Source of the DNA: Bacteroides sp.
GTDB taxonomy: Bacteria; Bacteroidota; Bacteroidia; Bacteroidales; Bacteroidaceae
Assembly: GCA_019417975.1 (NCBI GenBank)
Contig: DYCT01000090.1
Coordinates: 1 to 7,574 of the forward strand
Reading direction: 5' to 3'
DNA: 7,574 nt
Below are positions 1 through 7,247 of this stretch, piece after piece. Made by a program: the position numbers and the translations under genes. The notes under the pieces are model-generated. The model saw nothing but the letters and a program-made list of their open reading frames with translations, was not told where the DNA came from and made no database searches. Positions within the stretch are counted from its first letter, which is position 1, and each line of letters starts with the position of its first letter.

Positions 1-21
1 TCAGATGTGTATAAGAGACAG
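1..21 (+). other. Residual Nextera (Tn5) sequencing adapter
   Basis: Bases 3-21 are identical to the 19-bp Tn5 mosaic end used in Nextera/tagmentation libraries (AGATGTGTATAAGAGACAG), and the preceding TC matches the last two bases of the Read 1 adapter arm. The exact match starting at the first base of the window means this is library-construction sequence left on the contig end. Genomic sequence begins at about base 22. The reading frame of the gene that follows meets a TAA at 12-14 inside the adapter, so any gene model running into this stretch is artificial. Confidence 0.97.
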
Positions 22-950
22 GACTTGTATATACAGGTTCACAAAACGATGATAGTCTGGATGCTTCTTTATTTGCCGACTTAGGAATGAAAGCTCCGGA
101 TACCTATTTAGGTGTCGGATACGAAAACCTATCGGAACGCGCAGCAGGCATTATGGTGGCTTTCACAAAAGAGTTGGAAGCACATCCTGCCCACATCGTC
201 ATGGTCGTAGACGACCTGACCTCAACCATAGCAGGTACCCGCTCTTTCGATATGAATATGCCGAAAGAAGTAAACAGAATGATTACCGACGGACTGTCTG
301 ACTACTTGTTTACTGCCGGCATGATTGCCAATAGAAACCTCAACCAGACCGGCACAGAGAGCGACAATGTATATATGGTAGGAAACATCCTCATCGACAG
401 TCTGCGTTACAATCGTCAGCGTTTGCTCCGTCCTGCCTGCTTCAATATTTTAGGGCTCAAGGAAGAGAACTATCTGCTGCTGACCATCAACCGCCATGCG
501 CTGATAGACCAGACAGAAAACTTCCGTCAGCTGATGCTTACCCTGATAAAAGAGAGCCACGGAATGCCTATCGTTGCTCCCGTACATACATACATCCGAG
601 AAAAGCTGAACGAGCTGAACATATCTGCTCCCAACCTGCACATCCTGCCTCCACAAGGATACCTGTACTTTGGATTCTTAGAGGCAAACGCCAAAGCCAT
701 TGTGACAGACTCGGGCAATGTGGCTGAAGAGGCTACATTCCTCAATATCCCTTGCATCACACTCAACTCGTATGCCGAACATCCGGAGACTGTGACATTG
801 GGTACCAACGAACTGATTGGAGAAGATTCGCAACAATTGGCGAAAGCAATGCAGACTTTACTGGCAGGAAACTGGAAACGAGGAACATTGCCTGAACGCT
901 GGGACGGACGTACAGCCGACCGCATCGTGCAAACTCTGTTGGAAGCCTAA
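22..950 (+). CDS. WecB-like UDP-N-acetylglucosamine 2-epimerase family protein, 5' truncated
   Basis: This reads as a hydrolysing UDP-GlcNAc 2-epimerase (WecB/MnaA, GT-B fold). The canonical cytoplasmic enzyme makes UDP-ManNAc for surface polysaccharide. The frame is open from the adapter junction (LVYTGSQNDD from base 24) to TAA at 948-950, giving 308 visible residues. Compared with about 376 in E. coli WecB, roughly 30-35 N-terminal residues are missing beyond the contig edge. The ATG at 87 is internal, not the start. Family landmarks are VVDDLTST, RSFDMNMPKEVNR, SDYLFT, VGNILIDSL, PVH, TDSGNVAEEA (UDP-site region) and HPETVTLGT. Two oddities: about 17 residues are absent between DLTSTIA and GTRSFD, where canonical enzymes carry the HVEAG segment, and the expected PEE and GHR catalytic positions read PKE and INR. 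The family call is firm, but 2-epimerase activity is doubtful. It is probably co-transcribed with the two genes that follow. Confidence 0.85.
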
Positions 951-968
951 AGGACAATTGCAGCGAAA

Positions 969-1340
969 ATGAATATCGAAGAAGTCAGGGATTATTGTTT
1001 GTCACTTCCACGCGCGACCGAAGATTTTCCTTTTGATGAAAGCACATTGGCCTTTCGGGTCATGGGTAAGATATTTGCCTTAATCGACCTGGAAGGTCCG
1101 GAGTGGTTTGTACTCAAATGCAACCCTGACTATGCTATCGATTTACGTGAGCGTTATCCGGAAATAACACCGGCTTGGCACATGAACAAGCGACATTGGA
1201 ACCAGCTGAACCTGTTCGGCTCCTTACCCGACTCGCTCGTCAGAAGCCTCATCAACCATAGTTATACGCAAGTCGTAAGCAAGCTGCCCCAAAAGCAGAA
1301 GAAAGAAAACCCCGAGATTCTAACCATCCATTCATCATGA
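969..1340 (+). CDS. MmcQ/YjbR family protein (DUF419)
   Basis: This small 123-residue protein belongs to the MmcQ/YjbR family, which has a CyaY-like alpha/beta fold and is often labelled DNA-binding, although its biochemical role is not settled. The supporting features are the N-terminal helix MNIEEVRDYCLSLPRATEDFPF, the strand region around GKIFALIDL, the FVLKCNPDYA segment, and the hallmark PAWHMNKRHWNQL at residues 68-80. The length is normal for the family. The C-terminal stretch KLPQKQKKENPE is charged and probably disordered. The ATG at 969 lies 18 bp after the WecB-like stop, which makes co-transcription likely. The TGA at 1338-1340 overlaps the start of the transporter gene. There is no predicted signal peptide or membrane segment, so it should be cytoplasmic. 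No link to the function of its neighbours is evident. Confidence 0.88.
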   Translation: MNIEEVRDYCLSLPRATEDFPFDESTLAFRVMGKIFALIDLEGPEWFVLKCNPDYAIDLRERYPEITPAWHMNKRHWNQLNLFGSLPDSLVRSLINHSYTQVVSKLPQKQKKENPEILTIHSS

Positions 1341-2251
1341 AAGCAGGTCATACCCTTATCGGTCACATAGCCTGCTTTACAGCCTATTCCATTTTCGGAA
1401 TCAACATTGTAACGTGCAAAGACATGGCTGGCAGCGGTCTCATCTCACCGCTATCGCTCTTTTGTCTACGCTCTATCGGTGCCTGTATTCTTTTTTGGTT
1501 CATCTCCTGCTTTCTGCCGAAAGAAGAAGTAGACCGAAAAGACTTGCCCAAAATATTTGTTGCTTCGATATTCGGATTCTTTCTGACACAAATCACATTC
1601 CTGATGGCCATAAGCGACATTACGCCCATGAATTGCTCTATTCTGAGCGCGCTATCTCCCATCTATACCATGCTCATCGCTTCGATTGCGTTAAAAGAGC
1701 CCATTACTCTTAAGAAAACAGGTGGTGTACTGCTGAGCTTCTCCGGCATTGTCTATCTCATTCTGAACAGTGTCACCGCTGTAGGTGGAGTCACCCACAC
1801 CAAACCGATAGGTGTACTACTGATTATCTGCAACGGCCTCTGTTTTTCACTCTATTTAGGAATCTTCAAACCCCTTATCAGCAAATATTCGGTCGTGACG
1901 TTCATGAAATGGATATTTCTGTTTGCCTTGCTCATGTCGTTTCCCTTCAGTGCCAAAGAGCTAATCAGTATCGACTATGCAGCCCTTCCTTCTGCCTATG
2001 TATTCGAGCTTCTCTTTCTCATCGTTTGCGCTACTTTTGTCACCTATTTCCTTATCCCTGTAGGTCAAAAGCGCATCCGCCCCACCTTGGTGAGCATGTA
2101 CTCGTATGTACAGCCCATCATTGCCACAGTCATCAGTATCATTGCAGGCATGGATACCCTCAATTGGCAAAAAGTATTGGCTGCCGGTACTGTCTTTACC
2201 GGTGTACTTATCGGTAACTTCAGCAAAAGCAAAGCCGACACCAAAAACTAA
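1337..2251 (+). CDS. EamA/DMT-superfamily transporter
   Basis: This 304-residue inner-membrane protein has about ten hydrophobic helices (roughly residues 7-27, 37-60, 72-92, 98-118, 128-147, 156-176, 187-206, 217-241, 250-270 and 278-296). The two repeated EamA halves of the drug/metabolite transporter superfamily are visible. The first half ends with LSALSPIYTMLIASIALKEPIT (residues 103-124), and the equivalent position in the second half is LVSMYSYVQPIIATVISIIAG (251-271). Members export or import small metabolites such as amino acids or nucleotides, but the substrate cannot be read from the sequence. Length is typical. The start is well supported because its ATG shares four bases (ATGA) with the stop of the YjbR-family gene, an arrangement that favours translational coupling. 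It is the last gene of the plus-strand cluster and converges on the CobW-family gene. Confidence 0.92.
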   Translation: MKAGHTLIGHIACFTAYSIFGINIVTCKDMAGSGLISPLSLFCLRSIGACILFWFISCFLPKEEVDRKDLPKIFVASIFGFFLTQITFLMAISDITPMNCSILSALSPIYTMLIASIALKEPITLKKTGGVLLSFSGIVYLILNSVTAVGGVTHTKPIGVLLIICNGLCFSLYLGIFKPLISKYSVVTFMKWIFLFALLMSFPFSAKELISIDYAALPSAYVFELLFLIVCATFVTYFLIPVGQKRIRPTLVSMYSYVQPIIATVISIIAGMDTLNWQKVLAAGTVFTGVLIGNFSKSKADTKN

Positions 2252-2292
2252 AAGCACGAACCCGCCACCTTCCCTGCGACAAGTCCGTGCTT
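2252..2292. terminator. Inverted repeat between convergent genes, candidate bidirectional terminator
   Basis: AAGCACG at 2252-2258 is perfectly complementary to CGTGCTT at 2286-2292. After one mismatch, two further pairs (2260-2261 with 2283-2284) extend the stem. The loop is long, about 21 bases. Read on the minus strand the stem is followed directly by TTAGTTTTTGG, a reasonable U-tract for ending the four-gene operon. On the plus strand it is followed by CTCTCTTATG, a weaker tail for the transporter transcript. Position between two converging stop codons supports a terminator role. The long loop and interrupted stem limit confidence. Confidence 0.55.
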
Positions 2293-2312
2293 CTCTCTTA
2301 TGTCTACAGTCT

Positions 2313-3569
2313 TTAAGCCAGACAAGCGTCCAGCTGCTTGGTCAGTTCTTCTTTATCCATATGCTGTCCGATAAAAACAATCTTCACCATACGATCGCCA
2401 TACTGGTCGTCCCAGTCGCGCAACAATCCGGGCTCACGACGCATTAGCTCGATGAGGTCTTCTTCGGATGCCGTAGCATACCACAATCCGGCTTCCGAAA
2501 TTCGTTTCTGCACACCAGCCTGTTCGAACAAGAACGACATGTCGCGATTGTTATCGAAATAGCATATTCCTTTAGCGCGAATCACATTCTTCGGCCACTT
2601 GGTTGCACAGAAATAGTCAAATTTATGGATATCGAAAGGCTGGCGACGGTAGTATACAAACGTACCAATGCCATATTCCTCTACTTCGCCTCCGCCGTGA
2701 TGATGGTGGTGATGCTCGTGATGATGGTGATGCTCTTCATTCTCGTGGTGATGATGTGCTTCTTCGTGATGGTCATGTTCTCCCTCTGAGTGATGATGTT
2801 CGTGCAGATGTTTTGCCTCATATTCTTCCTCTTGAGTAGCCTGACGCTCGATGCCACGAATCCAGCCGGCCGAAGTAGCTACCCGTTCGAAATGAAACAG
2901 ATGCGTATTCAAAAGTTTCTCCAAATCCACCTTTGCATAATCGCATTCGATAATCTGAGCAGCCGGCTGCAAAGTCCGAATAATGGTCTTAATACGCTCC
3001 AGCTCTTCGGGTTTCACTTCCGATACCTTATTCAATAGGATAATGTTACAGAACTCAATCTGCTGAATAACCAGATTCTCGATGTCTTCTTCATCGATTT
3101 GCTTACGTGTCAAGTCATCGCCACAGGCAAACTCACTCTGCAAACGTAGTGCATCCACCACCGTGACAATGCTGTCGAGATAGCAAGTACCATGTTTGGT
3201 AAAAGCCTCTCCCATTGATGGAATAGAACAAATGGTCTGTGCGATAGGTTCCGGCTCGCAAATGCCACTTGCCTCTATTACAATATAATCGAATCGGCCG
3301 GTCCACACCAGGTCGCGAATCTGTTCCACCAAATCCATCTTCAAGGTACAACAGATACATCCGTTTTGCAAAGGCACCAAGCTTTCATCTTTCGTATCCA
3401 CCACTCCCCCTTTTTGGATAAGAGAAGCGTCGATATTCACTTCGCCAATATCATTGACTATCACCGCAAACCGAATTCCTTGTTTGTTTGCTAAAATATG
3501 GTTTACCAAAGTGGTTTTACCACTGCCCAGATAACCGGTCAAAAGCAGTACAGGTACTTGTTTCTTCAT
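2313..3569 (-). CDS. CobW/COG0523-family GTPase, His-rich putative metallochaperone
   Basis: This 418-residue protein is a G3E-family P-loop GTPase of the CobW/COG0523 group, whose members deliver metal ions, often zinc, to client proteins. Residues 12-19 form the Walker A motif GYLGSGKT. C71, C73 and C74 form the diagnostic CxCC metal motif (NGCICCTL). IVIEASGICEP (96-106) is the Walker B/switch region. The guanine-recognition position reads NKVS (180-183) instead of the usual NKxD. Residues 254-291 hold 23 histidines interleaved with Glu, Asp and Gly. The CobW C-terminal domain follows (about 300-415, including KWPKNVIRAKG). No signal peptide is seen, so it is cytoplasmic. It is the last gene of the minus-strand operon, 64 bp after the PHP gene. 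Family membership is certain. The metal, the client and any zinc-dependent control are not shown, and I found no convincing Zur-type operator in the upstream gap. Confidence 0.95.
   Translation of the reverse strand: MKKQVPVLLLTGYLGSGKTTLVNHILANKQGIRFAVIVNDIGEVNIDASLIQKGGVVDTKDESLVPLQNGCICCTLKMDLVEQIRDLVWTGRFDYIVIEASGICEPEPIAQTICSIPSMGEAFTKHGTCYLDSIVTVVDALRLQSEFACGDDLTRKQIDEEDIENLVIQQIEFCNIILLNKVSEVKPEELERIKTIIRTLQPAAQIIECDYAKVDLEKLLNTHLFHFERVATSAGWIRGIERQATQEEEYEAKHLHEHHHSEGEHDHHEEAHHHHENEEHHHHHEHHHHHHGGGEVEEYGIGTFVYYRRQPFDIHKFDYFCATKWPKNVIRAKGICYFDNNRDMSFLFEQAGVQKRISEAGLWYATASEEDLIELMRREPGLLRDWDDQYGDRMVKIVFIGQHMDKEELTKQLDACLA
2697..2810 (-). repeat. Histidine-codon-rich tract inside the CobW-family gene
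   Basis: This stretch encodes residues 254-291 of the GTPase, of which 23 of 38 are histidine in runs of up to six, spaced by acidic residues. At the DNA level it is an imperfect CAT/CAC trinucleotide repeat (ATG/GTG on the plus strand). His-rich loops just before the C-terminal domain are known in COG0523 and HypB-type proteins and bind Zn, Ni or Co. Such repeats can vary in length by slippage and can be mis-assembled, though the frame stays open here. Confidence 0.85.
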
Positions 3570-3633
3570 TTTCTATTTTATTATCATCCGGCCAAAGCCG
3601 GCATTCCGTTCTATTGTTTCTTTTAAGCCGACG

Positions 3634-4479
3634 TCATCCGATAGGCACAGCCTGCCATTTTGCCTGATGCAACTCCATGACTTCTTGTATTCCCGCTTCT
3701 TTTAAAATCTGCAAAGCCTCCATTCGTCCGGCATTAATCCGGTCCGGATAATGTGCATCCGAATTAACAACAACCGGGATATGCAATTGTTTGAACAAGG
3801 GGAAATAGCGTTGATTCGGAAAGAGCACGTTCATATCATTATACGCTTTCGTATTGATTTCTACCATCAGATTCTTGGAAGCTATCAATTCGAAATACGC
3901 ATGTATCAACTCTTGATACCAAGGCAAGTCCAACAAGCCGGGCAAGCAGTACGAAGCGTTGTACGACATTTTATCGGCATGGCCTAAGATATCAAAGCCT
4001 CCCAACTCAATCATACGGGTCAGCGTGGCATAATATTGTTCGACCAAGGCCCTTACATCATTTTCAAAATACTCCGGCAAGAGTTCCTTAAAGCGTTCTT
4101 TATGTACATCGATATCCACAATCTCACCTTCGGATGAGCGCAACAGATGTACCGAACCGATACGGTAATCAAGCGGTAGTTGTTGAAAAAAGTCGACCGA
4201 CGGATTGCTCGATTCGTCCAAATAATCAATTTCCAACCCAGCATATAGCTCAATACTGTCGGCATACAGTTCTTTCAGACGTGCAATTTCAGCCAAATAA
4301 GCCTGCACATCAGAACGATCCAACGTCCATCGGGTAGCAAAAGGTAAGGGAGCATGCGATGATACTCCATACGCGCTGAAACCTTGTCGAACAGCTTCTT
4401 TCACAAAATATTCTAACGGTGCACGTCCGTCGCAAAACGAGCAGTGACTATGATAGTTCGTCAGATTGACTCTTTTCAT
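3634..4479 (-). CDS. PHP-domain phosphatase, histidinol-phosphatase (HisJ/HisK) family
   Basis: This 281-residue protein is a PHP-superfamily metal-dependent phosphoesterase that resembles the HisJ/HisK histidinol-phosphatases (L-histidinol phosphate to histidinol, the penultimate step of histidine synthesis). The metal ligand set appears complete: H10 and H12 (YHSHCSFCDG), H42 (SSHAPL), E83 (GLEIDY), H111 (GSVHLL), H167 (ILGHADK), and D241 and H243 (NSDAHYP). Length matches the family. No other histidine gene is in view, so the substrate may be another phosphomonoester. The start is secure: ATG at 4479 follows an AGGAGG site at 6-base spacing, and the gene lies 10 bp downstream of uup. It ends in TGA at 3634-3636. 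Cytoplasmic. It is the third gene of the minus-strand operon. Confidence 0.88.
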   Translation of the reverse strand: MKRVNLTNYHSHCSFCDGRAPLEYFVKEAVRQGFSAYGVSSHAPLPFATRWTLDRSDVQAYLAEIARLKELYADSIELYAGLEIDYLDESSNPSVDFFQQLPLDYRIGSVHLLRSSEGEIVDIDVHKERFKELLPEYFENDVRALVEQYYATLTRMIELGGFDILGHADKMSYNASYCLPGLLDLPWYQELIHAYFELIASKNLMVEINTKAYNDMNVLFPNQRYFPLFKQLHIPVVVNSDAHYPDRINAGRMEALQILKEAGIQEVMELHQAKWQAVPIG

Positions 4480-4485
4480 TTCTTG

Positions 4486-4491
4486 CCTCCT
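4486..4491 (-). promoter_or_regulatory. Strong Shine-Dalgarno site for the PHP gene
   Basis: On the minus strand AGGAGG lies six bases before the ATG of the PHP gene and overlaps the TAG stop of uup (4490-4492). Bacteroidota generally make little use of Shine-Dalgarno pairing, so a full consensus site is noteworthy. The overlap with the upstream stop suggests reinitiation by ribosomes finishing uup. Confidence 0.6.
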
Positions 4492-6355
4492 ATCCTTCCA
4501 GTTCGCTTAGCTCCAGCCAGCGCATAGTTTTCTCGTCGAGCAAATCGCCTATCGCTCCAAATCGTTTCGATTTCTCTGTCAGTTCTTCTGCCAAGAGTGT
4601 TCCGGAGCACAACAGTTCCTCTATGGCTTTCTTCTCCTGTTCGAGAGTTTCAATATCAGCTTCCAACTGTTGAAGTTCCAAGCGTTCCTTATAGGTCATC
4701 TTCCGTTTGTCGTTCTCACGCACACGGGTCGTCTTTTCTTCTTTCGGTTTTTCGGCCTTCTTCTCTTGCTGTGCTTTCAGCATCTTCCAATCCCGATAAT
4801 CGGAATAATTGCCGGGGAAGTCGCGTATATCTCCTTGTCCGTTGAATACCATCAAGTGGTCTACCACCTTATCCATAAAGTAGCGGTCGTGCGACACCAC
4901 AATAACGCATCCTTTAAAGTTCATCAGGTACTCTTCAAGTACATTGAGCGTAACGATATCCAAATCGTTGGTAGGTTCGTCCAGAATCAAGAAGTTCGGG
5001 TTGTGCATCAGCACCGTACAAAGATACAGTCTACGCCGCTCTCCTCCACTCAGTTTGTAAACATAGCTATGCTGTGTTTCGGGTGTAAACAAGAAATGTT
5101 GCAAAAACTGCGAAGCAGTAAGTCGCTTGCCGTTTCCTAGCTCTATCACCTCTGCGATGTCCTGCACCACATCAATCACCTTCATCTGCTCGTTAAACTG
5201 CAAGCCTTCTTGCGAATAGTAGCCAAAGCGCACGGTCTCACCGATATCCAATGTTCCCTTATCGGGTTTTACCAGTCCCATCAGAATCTTGATAAAAGTC
5301 GATTTGCCCGTACCGTTGTTGCCGATGATGCCCATCTTTTCATAACGGGCAAAGATGTACGAAAAATCGTCCAATATCTTCAAATCGCCAAAGCTCTTGT
5401 AAAGATGGTCGGCCTCAAAAATTTTGTTTCCAATATACGAAGCCTTCATTTCCAACTTCACATCCTTATCGTAGAAACGTTGCTTTGCCACTTTCTCCAA
5501 CTCGTAGAAAGCTTCTTCCCGATAACGATCCTTATGTCCACGAGCTTGCGGCATACGGCGCATCCACTCCAGCTCTGTGCGATACAAATTGCTCGCACGG
5601 GCTATTTCGGCATTGGTGGCATCAATACGCTCCTGCCGTTTCTCCAGATAATAACTGTAGTTACCCTTATAATGATAAAGCTGACGATTGTCTATCTCGA
5701 AGATTTCCGAGCAGACACGGTCAAGGAAATAGCGGTCGTGCGTCACCATGAGCAGACTCATATTGCTACGACGCAAATAATCTTCCAGCCATTCCGTCAT
5801 ATCCAAATCCAAATGGTTTGTAGGCTCATCCAAAATAAGCATATCAGGCTCGGTAATCAGCACATTGGCCAGGGCCACCCGTTTTAGCTGTCCTCCGGAA
5901 AGTTGCTTTATCTGTTGGTCGAAATTCGTAATCTTCAGCTGCGAGAGGATTTGTTTTGCTTTCCGCTCATAGTCCCAAGCTTTCTCGTGTTCCATTCGTG
6001 CAATCAACTCCTCTAGTCCCGGCTGTCCCTCTGTTTCGAGACACGCCTCGTACTCCTGAATCAACTGAGTAATCCGGTTTCCTGCATGAAAACAAGCCTC
6101 CAACACGGTTAGTTCTTCGGGATAATGAGGATTCTGCTCTAGATATCCTACTCGCAAATCACGACGAAACACAATATTTCCCTCATCGTAACCTTCTTTC
6201 CCGGCAATGATGTTTAGCAACGTTGTCTTACCGCTTCCGTTTTTGGCAATAAGTCCAACCCGTTGTCCATCGAAGATGCCAAACGTTATTTTTTCAAAGA
6301 GCACCAAATCGCCAAACGACTTGGTCAGCCCTTCCACTTGCATATTACTTGCCAT
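4490..6355 (-). CDS. uup: ABC-F family ATPase Uup
   Basis: This 621-residue protein is a soluble ABC-F ATPase with two nucleotide-binding domains and no membrane helices. Domain 1 has Walker A KNGSGKTT (38-45), signature LSGGQ (152-156), Walker B LILDEPTNHLD (173-183) and switch H206. The charged, helical inter-domain linker spans about 235-310. Domain 2 has Walker A GNNGTGKST (345-353), LSGGE (435-439), LILDEPTNDLD (456-466) and H489. Residues about 525-621 form a Lys/Glu-rich coiled coil, the feature that separates Uup from EttA. The length is close to E. coli Uup (635). Uup is linked to ribosome function and to structured or branched DNA metabolism; transposon excision is altered in mutants. 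The ATG at 6355 overlaps the upstream gene by 11 bases. A second in-frame ATG at 6343, one base after the upstream TAA, is possible, but the MAS-type N-terminus fits relatives better. Confidence 0.93.
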   Translation of the reverse strand: MASNMQVEGLTKSFGDLVLFEKITFGIFDGQRVGLIAKNGSGKTTLLNIIAGKEGYDEGNIVFRRDLRVGYLEQNPHYPEELTVLEACFHAGNRITQLIQEYEACLETEGQPGLEELIARMEHEKAWDYERKAKQILSQLKITNFDQQIKQLSGGQLKRVALANVLITEPDMLILDEPTNHLDLDMTEWLEDYLRRSNMSLLMVTHDRYFLDRVCSEIFEIDNRQLYHYKGNYSYYLEKRQERIDATNAEIARASNLYRTELEWMRRMPQARGHKDRYREEAFYELEKVAKQRFYDKDVKLEMKASYIGNKIFEADHLYKSFGDLKILDDFSYIFARYEKMGIIGNNGTGKSTFIKILMGLVKPDKGTLDIGETVRFGYYSQEGLQFNEQMKVIDVVQDIAEVIELGNGKRLTASQFLQHFLFTPETQHSYVYKLSGGERRRLYLCTVLMHNPNFLILDEPTNDLDIVTLNVLEEYLMNFKGCVIVVSHDRYFMDKVVDHLMVFNGQGDIRDFPGNYSDYRDWKMLKAQQEKKAEKPKEEKTTRVRENDKRKMTYKERLELQQLEADIETLEQEKKAIEELLCSGTLLAEELTEKSKRFGAIGDLLDEKTMRWLELSELEG

Positions 6356-7217
6356 TCTTATTCTCGTTTACAGTGGATAAATGATGCAAAGCATGGTCGA
6401 ATGTCTCCTGCAAACAGCAAGTGCCTTCTCGTTTCATGGCATCCGACACAAGTGTCTGCGGATAAACCATGGCTCCGGTAATCGGATAACGCAGTGCCGG
6501 ATATTCGCGTCGGCCATCCACTACAGTCATCCACTCCAGTCCATCCACTTCATTGGTAAGGATGGTACCTATCACCAAGCCCAAGGCATGCCATGCCTCC
6601 ATACGGTTAGGCTCTATCATCTTCTCATCGATAACCTGCTGCAATTTAACCAAATCATCGGCAGTACCGGTGAAGTCTTTTTTCAATAGTTTCTTAACAG
6701 TCGATGATACCCATTCGAAAGCTGCATTCACCTCACCAATCTCCAGCACACGTACCGGAATAACCTCTTTCGGGTAGTTTTTCCGTTCTTCGCGGCATTC
6801 CACAGAAGCTAAGATGGCTTGTCCCGGTGTAACATCGCCTCCACGAGGCACGGTAAAAGAGCACTCTAATAGCAGATTGCCTACTCCGGTCACCCAAAGA
6901 TGCGAAGTGTACCATTCTCCTTCCTCCTGAAAGCTTTCCAGACTGTAGGCACATTGCCAATTGCCCACTTGCACCAAGGAGGCAGAAGGCGTCTGCTGCA
7001 ACTCTTCGCGAATAGAATCCTTGGCAAAATATTTTGCTCCGGGCTGCCGCATATCCTTCTTGTAAGCAGAGATGCGGAAATTGCCCGACCATTTCTCCGG
7101 ATTATAAAAAAGGAAGCTCTCTTCTGTATCCTCAAACTCGTACCAGTCCTGCGGATAAACCAGCGAGAACCAAGCTCCCGGACTGATAAATTTCTTACCG
7201 TGTGTATCCTTAATCAT
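6345..7217 (-). CDS. DUF3805/DUF3806 domain protein
   Basis: This is a protein of unknown function, 290 residues from the ATG at 7217. The N-terminal half (about 8-145) contains FISPGAWFSLVYPQDWYEF and FLFYNP..WSGNFRISAYKKD, which resembles DUF3805. The C-terminal part (about 170-275), with ALGLVIGTIL, DGLEWMTVVDG and ALRYPITGAMVYPQTLV, resembles DUF3806. Both assignments are from memory of the families. It has no obvious catalytic motif. The frame stays open to an ATG at 7349, but the extra 44 residues are mostly Phe/Leu/Ile from T-rich DNA and would span the promoter-like TATCTTTG at 7240-7247, so I prefer the start at 7217. If the longer form were real it would carry an N-terminal membrane anchor. 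Its TAA at 6345-6347 lies inside the start of uup, so translation of the two is probably coupled. First gene of the minus-strand operon. Confidence 0.8.
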   Translation of the reverse strand: MIKDTHGKKFISPGAWFSLVYPQDWYEFEDTEESFLFYNPEKWSGNFRISAYKKDMRQPGAKYFAKDSIREELQQTPSASLVQVGNWQCAYSLESFQEEGEWYTSHLWVTGVGNLLLECSFTVPRGGDVTPGQAILASVECREERKNYPKEVIPVRVLEIGEVNAAFEWVSSTVKKLLKKDFTGTADDLVKLQQVIDEKMIEPNRMEAWHALGLVIGTILTNEVDGLEWMTVVDGRREYPALRYPITGAMVYPQTLVSDAMKREGTCCLQETFDHALHHLSTVNENKNGK

Positions 7218-7239
7218 ATCATAATCTGTTTTTAGAAAG

Positions 7240-7247
7240 CAAAGATA
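7240..7247 (-). promoter_or_regulatory. Bacteroides-type promoter -7 element for the minus-strand operon
   Basis: On the minus strand TATCTTTG matches the Bacteroides primary-sigma -7 consensus TAnnTTTG at every fixed position. Transcription would start at about 7230-7235, leaving a short leader of roughly 13-18 bases before the ATG at 7217. The -33 TTTG element is poor: nothing fits at the usual 19-21 base spacing, and TTCG at 7271-7274 sits 23 bases away. No other full TAnnTTTG match was found by eye on either strand between 7250 and 7574. Confidence 0.6.

Noticed and set aside
87..89. ATG at 87 as the start of the WecB-like gene
   Set aside because: The same frame stays open back to the adapter junction and encodes family-like sequence (VYTGSQND...), so the gene starts beyond the contig and this Met is internal.
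2697..2810. Repeat-like plus-strand ATG/GTG pattern as a CRISPR or tandem-repeat locus
   Set aside because: It is fully explained as histidine codons of the CobW-family GTPase on the minus strand.
3575..3605. Small hairpin CCGGC-CAAA-GCCGG between the PHP and CobW genes
   Set aside because: The stem is only 5 bp and there is no U-tract on the minus strand (ATGATAATAAAATAG follows), so it is not supported as a terminator. No TAnnTTTG promoter was seen in this gap either.
4670..5887. Long plus-strand open frames (4670-5140 and 5210-5887) opposite uup
   Set aside because: They are antisense to a full-length, motif-complete ABC-F gene and encode no recognisable domain, so they are shadow frames.
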